Below the pieces are notes generated by a model. It saw only the letters and a list, made by a program, of their open reading frames with translations, did not search any database and had not been told where the DNA came from. The translations under genes and the position numbers were made by a program. A stretch of 64,000 nt of DNA from JAPOKJ01 sp031421635 (GTDB lineage: Bacteria > Pseudomonadota > Gammaproteobacteria > Burkholderiales > Burkholderiaceae_E): assembly GCA_031421635.1 (NCBI GenBank), contig JANOPA010000096.1, forward strand, positions 47,222 to 111,221, read 5' to 3'. Shown piece by piece: positions 1 through 9,387 of this stretch (positions within the stretch are counted from its first letter, which is position 1; every line of letters begins with the position of its first letter).

Positions 1-13
1 GCGAGAATACCGT

Positions 14-1219
14 ATGCCTGCATTTCGATTTGAAGCCGCCGACTTAACCGGCAAACTACAAAAGGGCGTTCTGGACGCGGAATCGCCGCGTCAAGCGCGT
101 AGCCTTTTAAAAGATCGTGGCCTGACCCCCTTGGAGGTAGGACCGGTGCAAGCCAATGAGCTTCGCCAAAATATTTTTGCGTCCAGGCTGTCTAGTAATG
201 ATCTGGCGCTGTGCACGCGTCAACTTGCCAGCCTGCTAAGCGCTAAGTTACCGATTGAGCAATCCCTTAACGCCGTGATTGAGCAGGCCGAGAAAGCCTC
301 AGTACGAGAGCGGTTTGCATCAGTTCGGAGCGAAGTGGTGGGCGGCCAAACGATGTCTGAGGCGCTCGGCAAATTCCCTAAAGACTTTCCGGAGGTGTAT
401 CGCGCGCTGGTCGCGGCGGGCGAGCAATCCGGCGAGCTTGGTCAAGTCATGAATAAGCTAGCGGACTATGTCGAGTCCCGCAATACTTTGAGTTCCAAAC
501 TGGTGCTTGCCTTTACGTATCCGGCGATTGTGTCCTTCGTCGCAGTGCTGGTGGTCTTCGCCTTACTGACCTATGTCGTTCCACAGATCATTGGCGTGTT
601 TGAGCAAACCAAACAGGCCTTGCCGATGCCGACAATTATTTTGATCGCGGTCTCAAATTTCCTGCGTGCTTGGGGCTGGTATCTGTTCGCCTTGGTGGTA
701 CTGGCTGCGATAGCCTTTCGCATGGCTTTACGCTCGCCGAGTTTTAAGCTTGCCTGGCACACCAAGTTGCTGCACATGCCAGTGTTCGGCCGCTTAATTC
801 GAGGAGCGAATACGGCGCGCTTTGCGTCGACCCTAAGTATTTTGACTAGCTCAGGCGTGCCCTTGATTCGTGGTTTGGAAGCGGGCTTAAAGACTTTAGG
901 CAATGAGGCCTTGAAAGCTAACGTGGCCGACGCCATATCCAGGGTAAGAGAAGGCGTGCCGCTGTCTAAAGCTCTGGGCGTGGGCAAGCAGTTTCCGCCG
1001 ATGATGGTGCACATGATTGCGAGTGGCGAGGCCACGGGCGAGCTTGCGCCCATGTTGGAACGCACGGCGCAGACGATGTCATCGGAAACCGAGCGAAAAG
1101 CGTTAGCGTTAACGAGTATCCTGGAGCCTGTAATGGTGCTCGTAATGGGTGTGGTGGTACTTTTTATTGTGCTGGCAGTGTTAATGCCGATTATTGATAG
1201 TAATTCGCTGGTGAAGTAA
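14..1219 (+). CDS. gspF: Type II secretion inner-membrane protein GspF
   Basis: Polytopic inner-membrane platform protein of the type II secretion machine, which couples the cytoplasmic ATPase GspE to pseudopilus assembly. The 401-residue length is normal for the family. The N-terminus (MPAFRFEAADLTGK) is the typical GspF opening, and two T2SF domains follow (about residues 70-190 and 270-395), each with the G-E-x-S/T-G-x-L signature: GEQSGELGQVM in the first and SGEATGELAPML in the second. Hydrophobic segments lie near residues 165-190, 215-240 and 370-395. Only 13 bases precede it, so the upstream partner (usually gspE) is outside the window. PilC of type IV pili is the nearest alternative, but the N-terminus favours GspF. 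Confidence 0.93.
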   Translation: MPAFRFEAADLTGKLQKGVLDAESPRQARSLLKDRGLTPLEVGPVQANELRQNIFASRLSSNDLALCTRQLASLLSAKLPIEQSLNAVIEQAEKASVRERFASVRSEVVGGQTMSEALGKFPKDFPEVYRALVAAGEQSGELGQVMNKLADYVESRNTLSSKLVLAFTYPAIVSFVAVLVVFALLTYVVPQIIGVFEQTKQALPMPTIILIAVSNFLRAWGWYLFALVVLAAIAFRMALRSPSFKLAWHTKLLHMPVFGRLIRGANTARFASTLSILTSSGVPLIRGLEAGLKTLGNEALKANVADAISRVREGVPLSKALGVGKQFPPMMVHMIASGEATGELAPMLERTAQTMSSETERKALALTSILEPVMVLVMGVVVLFIVLAVLMPIIDSNSLVK

Positions 1220-1298
1220 GTTTGGTGCGATTCACCACACTTGGTCGGGCTACACAAATGCTCTCCCGTTTTGTTCAGTTTTTTGGGGGGGGATTCAT

Positions 1299-1613
1299 AT
1301 GTGGTTACTGCGTTTACGGAAGTTGCTTAAGTGTGCGGGTCGTGAAGGGCTTATTTTGTTTTATGCTATCCGTCACCCTCTCATCAATCCAAAACTTCGA
1401 TTGGCGGCCTTGGCCATGTTTTTGTATGTGCTGAGCCCCATCGATCTGATCCCCGATATTGCACCGTTGCTTGGTTGGGCTGACGATGCTGCCGTGCTCC
1501 TCCTCGGCATTCCCTTCTTATTGAAAAAATTGCCCGCCAATATTTTGGGCGAAGCCACAAGCTCGGCCGAGCGCTTGCTGTCTAGATTTAGTCTGTTTCG
1601 ATCAGCTCGTTAG
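1299..1613 (+). CDS. DUF1232 (YkvA-type) small membrane protein
   Basis: A 104-residue protein with the DUF1232 core: the hydrophobic segment LAALAMFLYVLSPIDLIPD followed by an Asp-rich turn (WADDAAVL) and a second hydrophobic stretch. The SPIDLIPD motif is the family hallmark. No biochemical role is established for this family; a membrane location is inferred from hydrophobicity. The ATG at 1299 follows a G-rich ribosome-binding stretch (GGGGGGGATTCAT). A GTG-type start upstream in another frame was discarded because it lacks the domain. Confidence 0.85.
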   Translation: MWLLRLRKLLKCAGREGLILFYAIRHPLINPKLRLAALAMFLYVLSPIDLIPDIAPLLGWADDAAVLLLGIPFLLKKLPANILGEATSSAERLLSRFSLFRSAR

Positions 1614-1634
1614 TGCGACTATTCTTGACACTGC

Positions 1635-1666
1635 GGCCCGAATTTCAATAGTTAATTTGGGCCTTT
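1635..1666 (+). terminator. Hairpin between convergent genes
   Basis: A 10-bp stem (GGCCCGAATT at 1635-1644 against AATTTGGGCC at 1654-1663, one G-U pair) with a 9-base loop, followed by only three T residues. It sits where the DUF1232 gene and the minus-strand gene converge and contains the stop codon of the latter. A weak or Rho-assisted terminator is plausible. Confidence 0.4.
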
Positions 1667-2586
1667 AGCATTAGCGCCGGCAGAGTCGGCTCATCTGCAT
1701 CGCTCACCAAACAGATCTCCAAGATTTTGCCCGCACCCTTTCCGCGCACATTGACCGCAATACCTTCGACCTTACAAGACGGCTTCAGCGGACGTTGCCA
1801 AAGAATCTGACCTTGAGCACTGATCCTGCCGATGACTGCCCCCAAGAAGGCTCCATCTTGATAGCTGTCTCGGGTATCCTCGGCCACTGCGGTGTAAAGC
1901 CAGGAGCCATCGGGAAGAGCGGCGCAATCGGTAAAGCCAAGGCCAACACGCTGCATTTTGCCAAGCTTGAATCTTTGTATTTGCGAGGGTTTGAATTCAG
2001 TGGGTTCGCCGCGAATAAGACCGTGTAAAACACTGAGCGGGTAAAAAATTGCTGCATTGCCTTTTACCGAAGGCGACTTTGCTTCTCCTCGATTGAGAAG
2101 TACCCATTGCCCAGCGCATAACATTGCACCCTCGATATTAATTTCATCGAAAATTTTGTTGAGAGTGAAATACAAAGGTTTCAAATCAAAGTGCAAGATT
2201 GACGGCGAGGACTCTCCTTTTGCGTTTAACGCGATGTAAACGCCCTGACTGCGATTGGGTTTAGAACCTGAGCCTAAGGCCACCACGCCATCGCAGTTCA
2301 TTAAAGGGCCCTTAGGGAGTAAAAAAAGGCTCTCAAAATCTGGCTTGAGTGACTTTCGCTGTGCTTTGTTCTTTGGAAGATCACCCGTCAGCAGGCGAAA
2401 CAAATCACCTTCTTTCGAACCTTCTGAAAAGACGGCGAGGTGATGCTCGTCGTCTGAAATGACGTACGCTTTTCCGTAGGCGCAGACGAGGCCGCTGGCT
2501 GCGCTAATATGGCCCTGCCGATTGGGATGGTCTGCGGCATTGAGAGTGAGTGCCCGAAGGAGGCTTGCCTTTATCGGTTCAGTCAC
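1645..2586 (-). CDS. Beta-propeller-like protein (DUF6929-like)
   Basis: A 313-residue soluble protein without signal peptide. It resembles DUF6929 proteins: repeated blade-like segments with alternating short strands and glycine turns (AYVISDDEHHLAVF near residue 40, VVALGSGSKPNRSQG near 100, DCAALPDGSWLYTAVAEDT near 220). The GSGSKPNR stretch and the closing VSDADEP...LLKA element are the most characteristic. Function is unknown; the fold call is inference. It starts one base after the stop of the aldo-keto reductase, so the two are likely co-transcribed. Confidence 0.6.
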   Translation of the reverse strand: MTEPIKASLLRALTLNAADHPNRQGHISAASGLVCAYGKAYVISDDEHHLAVFSEGSKEGDLFRLLTGDLPKNKAQRKSLKPDFESLFLLPKGPLMNCDGVVALGSGSKPNRSQGVYIALNAKGESSPSILHFDLKPLYFTLNKIFDEINIEGAMLCAGQWVLLNRGEAKSPSVKGNAAIFYPLSVLHGLIRGEPTEFKPSQIQRFKLGKMQRVGLGFTDCAALPDGSWLYTAVAEDTRDSYQDGAFLGAVIGRISAQGQILWQRPLKPSCKVEGIAVNVRGKGAGKILEICLVSDADEPTLPALMLKAQINY

Positions 2587-2587
2587 G

Positions 2588-3646
2588 TTAGTTTAGCGGG
2601 TTCCCAAATTTAAGCTGGAGCTTGTCGATCTCGATGAGTTGCTCCGTGCTCAATTTAGTGTTGTAGGCCCTAAGACACTCTTTAAGCTGCGTGAGGTTCG
2701 TGGCACCAATAATCGTGCTGGCCACCGATCTGCTGTGATAGCAAAAAGCCAGAGCCATCTCGATAAGGCTCATACCCCACTGCTGTGCGAGTGCTTCATA
2801 GGCTTGGGCCACCACCGGCAACTCCGGCTTGGCATAGCGTGGCCATTTGTCACCAAAGAGGGTGAGGCGTGCCCCGGAGGGTCGCGCGCCATTGCGATAC
2901 TTGCCACTAAGTAAGCCAAAGGCAAGGGGGGAGTAGGCAAGCAGACTGACCTTCTCATGGTGGCAGGTTTCGGTCAGGCTTAGCTCGTACTCTCGCGCCA
3001 TCAAGTTATAGATATTTTGAACACTGGCTATTCGCGGGAGGCCGTACTTTTCAGATACTTTGATGAATTCACTGACTCCCCAAGAGGTCTCGTTGGAGAC
3101 GCCGAAATGCTTTACTTTACCTGTACGTTTTAGTCTATCCATAGCCTCAAGTTGTTCATCGAAGCTGGCACACTCGTAGTCCTTGCTGCCGTCAAATCGC
3201 CCCGACCCGAACAGGGGCATATTGCGCGTTGGCCAATGAATTTGGTATAGGTCGACCACCTCGGTTTGCAGGCGAGTCAAGCTAGCCTCACAGGCCAGAA
3301 TGAAATCATCACGAGTTAGCGCCCCAGCCTCAAGTCGGCGGCCCTGGCGGACCCAGTCCATTGCGCGACCGGGTCCGGCGATCTTGGTGGCGAGAATAAC
3401 TTTGCTGCGATCTTGTTTGGCAAGCCAGCGACCGATGATGCTCTCCGTATGCGTGAAGGTGTCGGATTTGGTCGGAATCGGATACATCTCGGCTGTATCG
3501 ATAAAATTGATCTCGTTTTCGAGCGCCCAGTTGAGTTGTTCATGGGCTTCGGCTTCGCTGTTCTGTTCGCCAAACGTCATGGTGCCGAGGCAAATCTTGG
3601 GTACTTCGAGATCACTCGCTCCGAGTTTGATACGTTCGATTGTCAT
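2588..3646 (-). CDS. tas: NADP(H)-dependent aldo-keto reductase, Tas-like
   Basis: Cytosolic (beta/alpha)8-barrel oxidoreductase of 352 residues. Visible signatures: LGTMTFGEQNSEAEAHEQL at the N-terminus, FIDTAEMYP (catalytic Asp and Tyr), VILATKI with the catalytic Lys, the DLYQIHWP strand with the active-site His, and the C-terminal NADP-binding part (STIIGATNLTQL). Length, the TAEMYP motif and the NMPLFG loop match the E. coli Tas subgroup. Physiological substrate unknown. It is the first gene of a probable two-gene operon with the propeller-like protein. Confidence 0.88.
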   Translation of the reverse strand: MTIERIKLGASDLEVPKICLGTMTFGEQNSEAEAHEQLNWALENEINFIDTAEMYPIPTKSDTFTHTESIIGRWLAKQDRSKVILATKIAGPGRAMDWVRQGRRLEAGALTRDDFILACEASLTRLQTEVVDLYQIHWPTRNMPLFGSGRFDGSKDYECASFDEQLEAMDRLKRTGKVKHFGVSNETSWGVSEFIKVSEKYGLPRIASVQNIYNLMAREYELSLTETCHHEKVSLLAYSPLAFGLLSGKYRNGARPSGARLTLFGDKWPRYAKPELPVVAQAYEALAQQWGMSLIEMALAFCYHSRSVASTIIGATNLTQLKECLRAYNTKLSTEQLIEIDKLQLKFGNPLN

Positions 3647-3712
3647 GTCTACCTTTTCTATTCGCAGGAGTCAGTTTAACGGGATGGGCTTGCCAAGTGA
3701 GATTCAACACCT

Positions 3713-4930
3713 CTAAATTTTCATCGGCGCTGCATAGCCGGTGAGTTCCAGATAGCCCTGCCCAATTCTCTTTTGATTCTCGAAAACATAGACGAGACCT
3801 TCCCAGTAAAAGCCACCGGTGCTGGCGCGCGCATCGACTTCCTGATCGTCCATCAGCGGTTGCAGTGAGAGGATGCGTTTGACGCTACTGTTTGGCCGTT
3901 GAAGTTCGATGTCCAGCTCGACCGGGTAGAGTGCGTTGGAACGTAAAGAACGCCAGAACCTCTTAGGCTTGAATTTAAGCGCCTCACGGCGAGCGGGCGC
4001 TTGATCTTGAGCTGGTAGGACGAAGTCCACGCCGCCTTGAGAGTTGAAGCCGCGCACCTCTGACCAAATCGGCTCGCCGGTCAGTCTTGGACGAATCTGA
4101 AACGCCATCAGGCTGTGACCATTATCAAAGTTGAGTCCTAACCAATCCCAACCTGCGGCACTTTCGTCGAGCACTTCATTGGACCATTCATGGTCCATCC
4201 AAGCTCGGCCACGGTAGTTTTGCGCATTGAGCTTATTGACGATCACGCGCCCTTGAACTTGAAGCTGAGGGCGGCTGTAATAATGGCTGGCTTGTTTTAT
4301 TGACGGCCCTTTTTGGGAGAATCCCATCACACCTTGAAGAGCGGGAGGGGTTGGGGCAGTCATGTTGAGATCGAGGCTAAACGTTGGAGCATGGACGGAA
4401 ATGGTGTAGGTCGAAGCCCCAGGGCTCTTCTCTTCGCGCTTGATGAAGCGCGCTCTGGAGCGCACCATGGACCGGACATCCGTATCTTGCGCGCTGAGAG
4501 TGGTCAGCCGATCAAAGCCTGCTCTCATCGCCGTCTGATCATGAATAAGTTTTCCTTCGCTTTTAAGCGCCAGAGCGGCGTGCGAAAAGAGTAATTGAGT
4601 GGCCGCGAAGCGACTGGGATTAGTACTCGCCTCACCGGTCGCCGAGCGAAAAAAAGTTACTTGAAAGCCGAGACTTTCTCCCTGACCTTGACTGGGTGCC
4701 AAAAAACCTGTGACGTACCACCATTCAGTACGAAAATTAAGGTGCGCGCCATGGTCGCGTGGAAAAATAAGAGGCCGTCCCAATTGGACGGGATCGAAAA
4801 AGTGAGTTTGCGCGGCCTGGCTGAACCGTGTGGGTAGGTAAAGCGTGGATGCACATAACGGTAGGCGTTTGAGCCATCGTCGGCGAGCCATCGGCTTGAT
4901 TAACGTTTGCGGGGTCTTGGTGTTTGCCAT
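3713..4930 (-). CDS. AttH/CrtC-like secreted lipocalin-type protein
   Basis: A 405-residue protein of the carotenoid 1,2-hydratase-like / AttH family (predicted secreted hydrolase). An N-terminal twin-arginine-like stretch (MARRRWLKRLPL) precedes a signal region ending near FSQAAQ. Family motifs are DHGAHLNFRTEWWYVTG, SHYYSRPQL and MDHEWSNEVLDESAAGWDWL. The frame stays open upstream to 5143, but that segment is the permease gene read out of frame; I place the start at the ATG whose first base is the last base of the permease stop (TGATG), giving translational coupling. Position after an ABC ATPase and an FtsX-like permease matches attEFGH-type operons. Substrate unknown. Confidence 0.8.
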   Translation of the reverse strand: MANTKTPQTLIKPMARRRWLKRLPLCASTLYLPTRFSQAAQTHFFDPVQLGRPLIFPRDHGAHLNFRTEWWYVTGFLAPSQGQGESLGFQVTFFRSATGEASTNPSRFAATQLLFSHAALALKSEGKLIHDQTAMRAGFDRLTTLSAQDTDVRSMVRSRARFIKREEKSPGASTYTISVHAPTFSLDLNMTAPTPPALQGVMGFSQKGPSIKQASHYYSRPQLQVQGRVIVNKLNAQNYRGRAWMDHEWSNEVLDESAAGWDWLGLNFDNGHSLMAFQIRPRLTGEPIWSEVRGFNSQGGVDFVLPAQDQAPARREALKFKPKRFWRSLRSNALYPVELDIELQRPNSSVKRILSLQPLMDDQEVDARASTGGFYWEGLVYVFENQKRIGQGYLELTGYAAPMKI

Positions 4931-7584
4931 CACCAGTCCTCCCGCACGGCCAGCACCGGACCCTGGCTGGTGGCCGAACGAGTGGCCAGCCAGGCGGTGA
5001 GCACACCCAGTACGAGTACGATCAAACCACTCAAAACCATCGCACCCATCGGGATTTTGGTATCCATAGTCCAATGAAAAGACTGAGGGTTGACCCGGTG
5101 AATCAAAATCCACGCGAGACCTAGACTGAGTACCAGTGCCCAAATAACCGAAAACAGTAGCATGATTGAGGTTTCTATTGCAAAGAGTTTGGTGATTTGC
5201 CCGCGCGTGACTCCGAGATGGCGCAGCATGCCAAATTCTCGGGACCGCGCTAAAGCTTCACCAGAGTAGGTGCTGGCCACTCCAAACAGTGCGCCCAGAA
5301 CGGCAACCGCTTCAAGCACATAAGTGAGCGCAAAGCTTCGATCAAACATGGCCAGAGAGAGTGCTCGTATTTCTTGGGTCGAGCGAATCATTATTGGCTC
5401 GCCTGGAAAGAGCGCCCGAAGTTGTTCAGAGATAGCCGTCAGGCGGCCAGAATTCGATTCGAATTCTGGCGAAACCCAAATGAGCACATCATCGACCCAG
5501 GTATCGTCGGTTAGTGTTGCGTAGGCGGCGCGTTGCATCACGATTGAACCCGACTGTCGTACGTAGTCTCGCCAAATACCTGCGACTTGAAAACTAGGCT
5601 CTTTGCCTGGGAGGCTCAAGGCCGGCAAGCGCACGACCTGACCCACCGTCCAGCCGTACAGGTCTTGCATGGCTTCACTGGCGAAGATCGGTATGTGGCC
5701 CTCGGCCTGAATTCTTTGAAGAAAGGCCTCGTCCGGGGTTGCACCGGTCAGGGGAAGATATTTCTGCATGCGCGAAAGATCGAAATCTTTGGCCAGCAAA
5801 GTGATAGGTGCAAGTTTGTCAGCAAGGATAAACTCCAGTGCTCGTACTGCTTCAACTTTCGCAATGCCGGGGATCTTGATAATTTTTGCCAGTACGTTGC
5901 CGTCAAGTTTTTCGACGCTGTTGGCTTTTCGAAGATACAGTTCGGCCGGTAACACAGTGTCTAGCCATTGATCCACGCTGGCCCGAAAGCTGTTAACCAT
6001 TATTGCCATTGCACTGGCGAGCGCTAGGCTGGCCACGATTCCGGCGACAGCCGCACTGGCATTGCCAGGTAAGCGCTCAAGTTTTTGGGAAGTCAACCAA
6101 TAGCTTGGCCATTTCGCCAAGAAAAAGTCGTGCTGTGCTAGAACCTGGCTAGCCAACCTGACCCAGACCGGGACCAAGGCTACGCCGATGACGACGAGTA
6201 ATCCAATCGCGAGGTAAGCGGCGATGGGGATACCCTGCCAGGCCGGCGCGAAAACCAGTATTAGGGTTAAGATCAGACCGAAAGGGATCGCCAATCGCAT
6301 GGCTTTAGAGGACGTCCTTGCGACCGCTTGATCCAGTCCCGAGCGTATGGCCTGTGCTGGTGCAAGATGGCTGAGTTGTATGGCCGGAACGAGGCTTCCA
6401 AGGGCGCTGACTAAAACGCCTACTAAAAAGAACGCGAGCATGGCCGGAGCATCGAGACTGAGCTCGGGCCTGCTGCCCGAGAAGTAGCCGCCGCCCAGGT
6501 CGCCGCCCATTAAACTCAGCACCATGTAGGCGAGGGCGACACCAAGCAGTATGCCAAGAATGCTACCCGCAATGCCCACCGCCATTCCTTGACTCAAGAC
6601 GATTTTTCTTCCCAGGCTTGGCGGAGCGCCGAGAATGCCGAGTAGGGCCTGTTGTTTAGCCTGACGACGGACCGCTAAAGACATTGTCGCGTAAACCATG
6701 AAGGCACCGCTTACTAAGGCGACCAGGGCCAATACATTTAAATTTACTCGGTACGCGCGCGAGAGATTACTCATGCGCTGCACCGAGTCGCTGGGTTCAA
6801 GCGCAATCCAAGCGGGGAAGCGCAGTGCTAGGCTTTCCTTGAAGCGGCCGGTGGCGACTCCACTTCTAAGTTTTAAATCTACTCGACTCACAAAGCCGAG
6901 CCATCCGTCTTGCCTGAGAAGGTTTTGAAGGTTGGCAATATCCATCACCGCCATCAGTTTGCGATCTTGGCTGGGCGAGAATAAACCTGCGACAGTGAAA
7001 CCTCGCCCATGTAAGGCGATAGTGTCGCCGACTTTTTTGCCCAGTGCGTTTGCGGTTTGAGCGCTCAGGAAAATGGAGTCTTCACGAAACATTTCGCCAA
7101 AACCAGTGCGTGGCAAAAGGGTTGGCTGAATTACCCCCGCTCTGAGGAAATCCAGACCGAGCACCTTTAACTTCGTGGAGGCTGTAGGTGCCGATGTAGT
7201 TGCAAGGCCAAGGCCCTTGTCTTTTGGCTCCTTATCCTTAGGCTCTTTTTCCTTAGGCGCTTTATCCTTTGGTTTATTCTGTGGCCCGTCTATCAAGGGC
7301 AAATCAATTTCGATGACTGGACTGGCCTCATCGACTTCTTTGTCGAGCATCATCTCTACGAAGGCCCCTTCAGGAAGCCGTCCGAGACGCGCTTTGAGTT
7401 GAAGATTCGCCTCACCATTGACTGTGCTCATCGCTCCTGAAAACTCGTCCAAGGCGGAGCGATTGATGAGATGAATCGCCAGTGCGAGGGCAACGCCGAT
7501 TGCGATGGAGATCGTGGCCGCGAGAAAGCGCCCCCATTGGGAGCGAATCACTCCCCAGCCGAGATATAGTAAAAGCGAATTCAA
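4930..7584 (-). CDS. FtsX-like ABC permease, two-module
   Basis: An 884-residue inner-membrane permease with two MacB/FtsX modules in tandem. A first TM near residues 15-35 (FLAATISIAIGVALALAIHL) is followed by a large periplasmic region, TM clusters around 310-430 and 470-510, a second TM (AAVAGIVASLALASAMAIMV) and periplasmic region, and final TMs to the C-terminus. I chose the TTG at 7584, which overlaps the stop of the ATPase gene (cgTTGAat) and gives MNSLLLYLGWG; the frame runs upstream to 7683 but only as antisense-like sequence inside the ATPase gene. The periplasmic insert KPKDKAPKEKEPKDKEPKDK is a lysine-rich low-complexity run. It probably works with the ATPase and the AttH-like protein in export or lipid handling. 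Confidence 0.87.
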   Translation of the reverse strand: MNSLLLYLGWGVIRSQWGRFLAATISIAIGVALALAIHLINRSALDEFSGAMSTVNGEANLQLKARLGRLPEGAFVEMMLDKEVDEASPVIEIDLPLIDGPQNKPKDKAPKEKEPKDKEPKDKGLGLATTSAPTASTKLKVLGLDFLRAGVIQPTLLPRTGFGEMFREDSIFLSAQTANALGKKVGDTIALHGRGFTVAGLFSPSQDRKLMAVMDIANLQNLLRQDGWLGFVSRVDLKLRSGVATGRFKESLALRFPAWIALEPSDSVQRMSNLSRAYRVNLNVLALVALVSGAFMVYATMSLAVRRQAKQQALLGILGAPPSLGRKIVLSQGMAVGIAGSILGILLGVALAYMVLSLMGGDLGGGYFSGSRPELSLDAPAMLAFFLVGVLVSALGSLVPAIQLSHLAPAQAIRSGLDQAVARTSSKAMRLAIPFGLILTLILVFAPAWQGIPIAAYLAIGLLVVIGVALVPVWVRLASQVLAQHDFFLAKWPSYWLTSQKLERLPGNASAAVAGIVASLALASAMAIMVNSFRASVDQWLDTVLPAELYLRKANSVEKLDGNVLAKIIKIPGIAKVEAVRALEFILADKLAPITLLAKDFDLSRMQKYLPLTGATPDEAFLQRIQAEGHIPIFASEAMQDLYGWTVGQVVRLPALSLPGKEPSFQVAGIWRDYVRQSGSIVMQRAAYATLTDDTWVDDVLIWVSPEFESNSGRLTAISEQLRALFPGEPIMIRSTQEIRALSLAMFDRSFALTYVLEAVAVLGALFGVASTYSGEALARSREFGMLRHLGVTRGQITKLFAIETSIMLLFSVIWALVLSLGLAWILIHRVNPQSFHWTMDTKIPMGAMVLSGLIVLVLGVLTAWLATRSATSQGPVLAVREDW

Positions 7585-8237
7585 CGAAGACCGGAGGTGG
7601 TGAGCTTGAGCACTCGCTGGCAGCGGGCTGCCGCGGCGTCGGAGTGCGTGACCATCAATAAACTGCTGCCTTGCTCCGCACATGCTGCAAACATTAGATC
7701 TAAGGCCTGGCGAGCCGTTTCAGTGTCGAGATTACCGGTAGGCTCGTCGGCGAGTACTAGCGTTGGGCGATGGACGAGGGCGCGCGCTAGCGCCACTCGT
7801 TGTTGTTCACCCCCTGAAAGCTGAGAGGGCATGGCCCTCAATTCATTCATTAAACCGAGTTCTGCCAATAAGGCCTCACTGCGCTGTTTGGCCGCTTGTG
7901 CGGGAAAACTGTTGAGAAGTAAGGGAAGGGCTACATTTTGCGTGGCATTGAGGTGCGGCAAAAGATGAAAAGCTTGAAAAACGAAGCCAATATGTTCCCG
8001 ACGCAACTTTGCACTTTCGTTTGAAGCTAAGCTTTGGATCGCCTGTCCCGCGATGTCAATTTGACCGTCATTGGGTCGATCCAGCCCGGCTATTAAATTA
8101 AGTAAGGTGGATTTACCCGATCCCGATTCACCGATTAGGGCAACACTCTCCCCCCTGTACATCTCTAAGCTGACGTCTTGAAACAATACTCGCGGCCCGA
8201 AAGCTTTACATAAATGGGCGATTTTCAGGGAAAACAT
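7581..8237 (-). CDS. ABC transporter ATP-binding protein, LolD/AttE-like
   Basis: A 218-residue ATPase subunit of the MacB/LolD type. Walker A is GESGSGKST (about residue 36), the Q-loop is FVFQAFHLLP, the signature is LSGGEQQRVALARAL, Walker B is LVLADEPTGNLD and the switch His lies in MVTHSD. It is the promoter-proximal gene of a three-gene operon; its stop overlaps the permease start. The lipoprotein-sorting Lol system was considered, but a two-module permease followed by an AttH-like protein fits the AttEFGH-like group better. Confidence 0.9.
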   Translation of the reverse strand: MFSLKIAHLCKAFGPRVLFQDVSLEMYRGESVALIGESGSGKSTLLNLIAGLDRPNDGQIDIAGQAIQSLASNESAKLRREHIGFVFQAFHLLPHLNATQNVALPLLLNSFPAQAAKQRSEALLAELGLMNELRAMPSQLSGGEQQRVALARALVHRPTLVLADEPTGNLDTETARQALDLMFAACAEQGSSLLMVTHSDAAAARCQRVLKLTTSGLR

Positions 8238-8392
8238 GGTTCTTTCTGCGTCGTATGTAGGGTTTTCCCGACTCGAAGCGACAGACGCACGGGAGAGTGG
8301 TCTGGAGCGCTGCGACAGGCGCGTTTATTGGAACCTGGCGAATTCTTCTCTCAGGCCGAAGGCGCTATCATACAAAGCTATTAGGAAGTAGG

Positions 8393-9373
8393 ATGAAACG
8401 AGAAGAAACCTCTGTAGAACAAGCGCTCAGTGCCAAAGAGGTGCTTTGCATACGCCAAGAGATCCAGGAGGGTCTGCTCGGCGTTCATGCTCGCATCTCG
8501 CCGAAGTTTTTTTATGACGAGCTTGGGTCGAGCCTTTTTACCTCAATCTGTCGTCTACAGGAGTATTACCCTACACGCACGGAGGCTGCTATTTTTGCGG
8601 CGCAGGCGCCATCCATCGCTGCTCGCATTCGGTCAAACACGGGACCGATTGAATCGTTAATTGATTTGGGCGCGGGTGATTGTCAAAAAGCAGCAAGTTT
8701 ATTCACGCCCTTCAAACCAAAGCACTATTTCGCGGTCGATGTCTCGGAAACCTTTGTGACGGATGCTGTGCGCAAGCTCGCTGCGGAATATCCGACCATT
8801 CATATGCAAGCTCTTGGTCGCGATCTTTCTCAGCATTGGGAACTGCCTGACTCTTGCCCACAGCAAGGGCGATTGTTTTTTTATCCCGGCTCAAGTATCG
8901 GTAATTTTGCGCCCTCGGAGGCTGTCGGCTTTTTAAAGCGTCTTATCGAGGCTTGCTCGCAGCCTTGTTCCGTACTCATTGGCATTGACTTGGTCAAGCC
9001 GACCGAGGTTTTGGAGCCCGCTTACGACGACGCTCTTGGCATTACCGGTGCCTTCAATCTCAACGTGTTGAACCATGTCAATCGGCTTATCAATGCAGAC
9101 TTCGATGTGAGGGATTGGCGTCACGTCGCCTTCTTCAATCGCCCGGCTTCCCGTATCGAGATGCATTTAGAAGCGAGACGAACCGTTGATGTCGCATGGC
9201 CCGCCGGGGCGAGACGATTTGTCGCAGGGGATCGCATTCAAACTGAGTATTCCTATAAATATGAAGAAACCGGTTTTCGCGAGCTTTTGGCGCAGGCTGG
9301 CTTTCGTACTGATCAGTGCTGGACTGACGAGAAACGTTGGTTTGGCGTTTTCTTGGCGACCAGTGGCGCGTAA
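8393..9373 (+). CDS. egtD: L-histidine N-alpha-methyltransferase EgtD
   Basis: Makes hercynine by three SAM-dependent methylations of histidine, the first step toward ergothioneine and selenoneine. At 326 residues it has normal length. Hallmarks: SPKFFYDELGSSLF near the N-terminus, the YYPTRTEAAI segment, the SAM motif LIDLGAGDCQKA, FYPGSSIGNF and, near the C-terminus, IQTEYSYKY. The frame opens earlier (8297), but the ATG at 8393 follows a good Shine-Dalgarno (aggaagtagg) and matches family length. The neighbours senB and senA use or parallel its product, so it probably supplies hercynine for selenoneine. A TATCAT hexamer at about 8366 may be a -10 element. Confidence 0.93.
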   Translation: MKREETSVEQALSAKEVLCIRQEIQEGLLGVHARISPKFFYDELGSSLFTSICRLQEYYPTRTEAAIFAAQAPSIAARIRSNTGPIESLIDLGAGDCQKAASLFTPFKPKHYFAVDVSETFVTDAVRKLAAEYPTIHMQALGRDLSQHWELPDSCPQQGRLFFYPGSSIGNFAPSEAVGFLKRLIEACSQPCSVLIGIDLVKPTEVLEPAYDDALGITGAFNLNVLNHVNRLINADFDVRDWRHVAFFNRPASRIEMHLEARRTVDVAWPAGARRFVAGDRIQTEYSYKYEETGFRELLAQAGFRTDQCWTDEKRWFGVFLATSGA

Positions 9374-9387
9374 GGCGCATTGAGCAC

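Noticed and set aside
571..1257. 228-residue minus-strand ORF
   Set aside because: Antisense to gspF with no recognisable domain.
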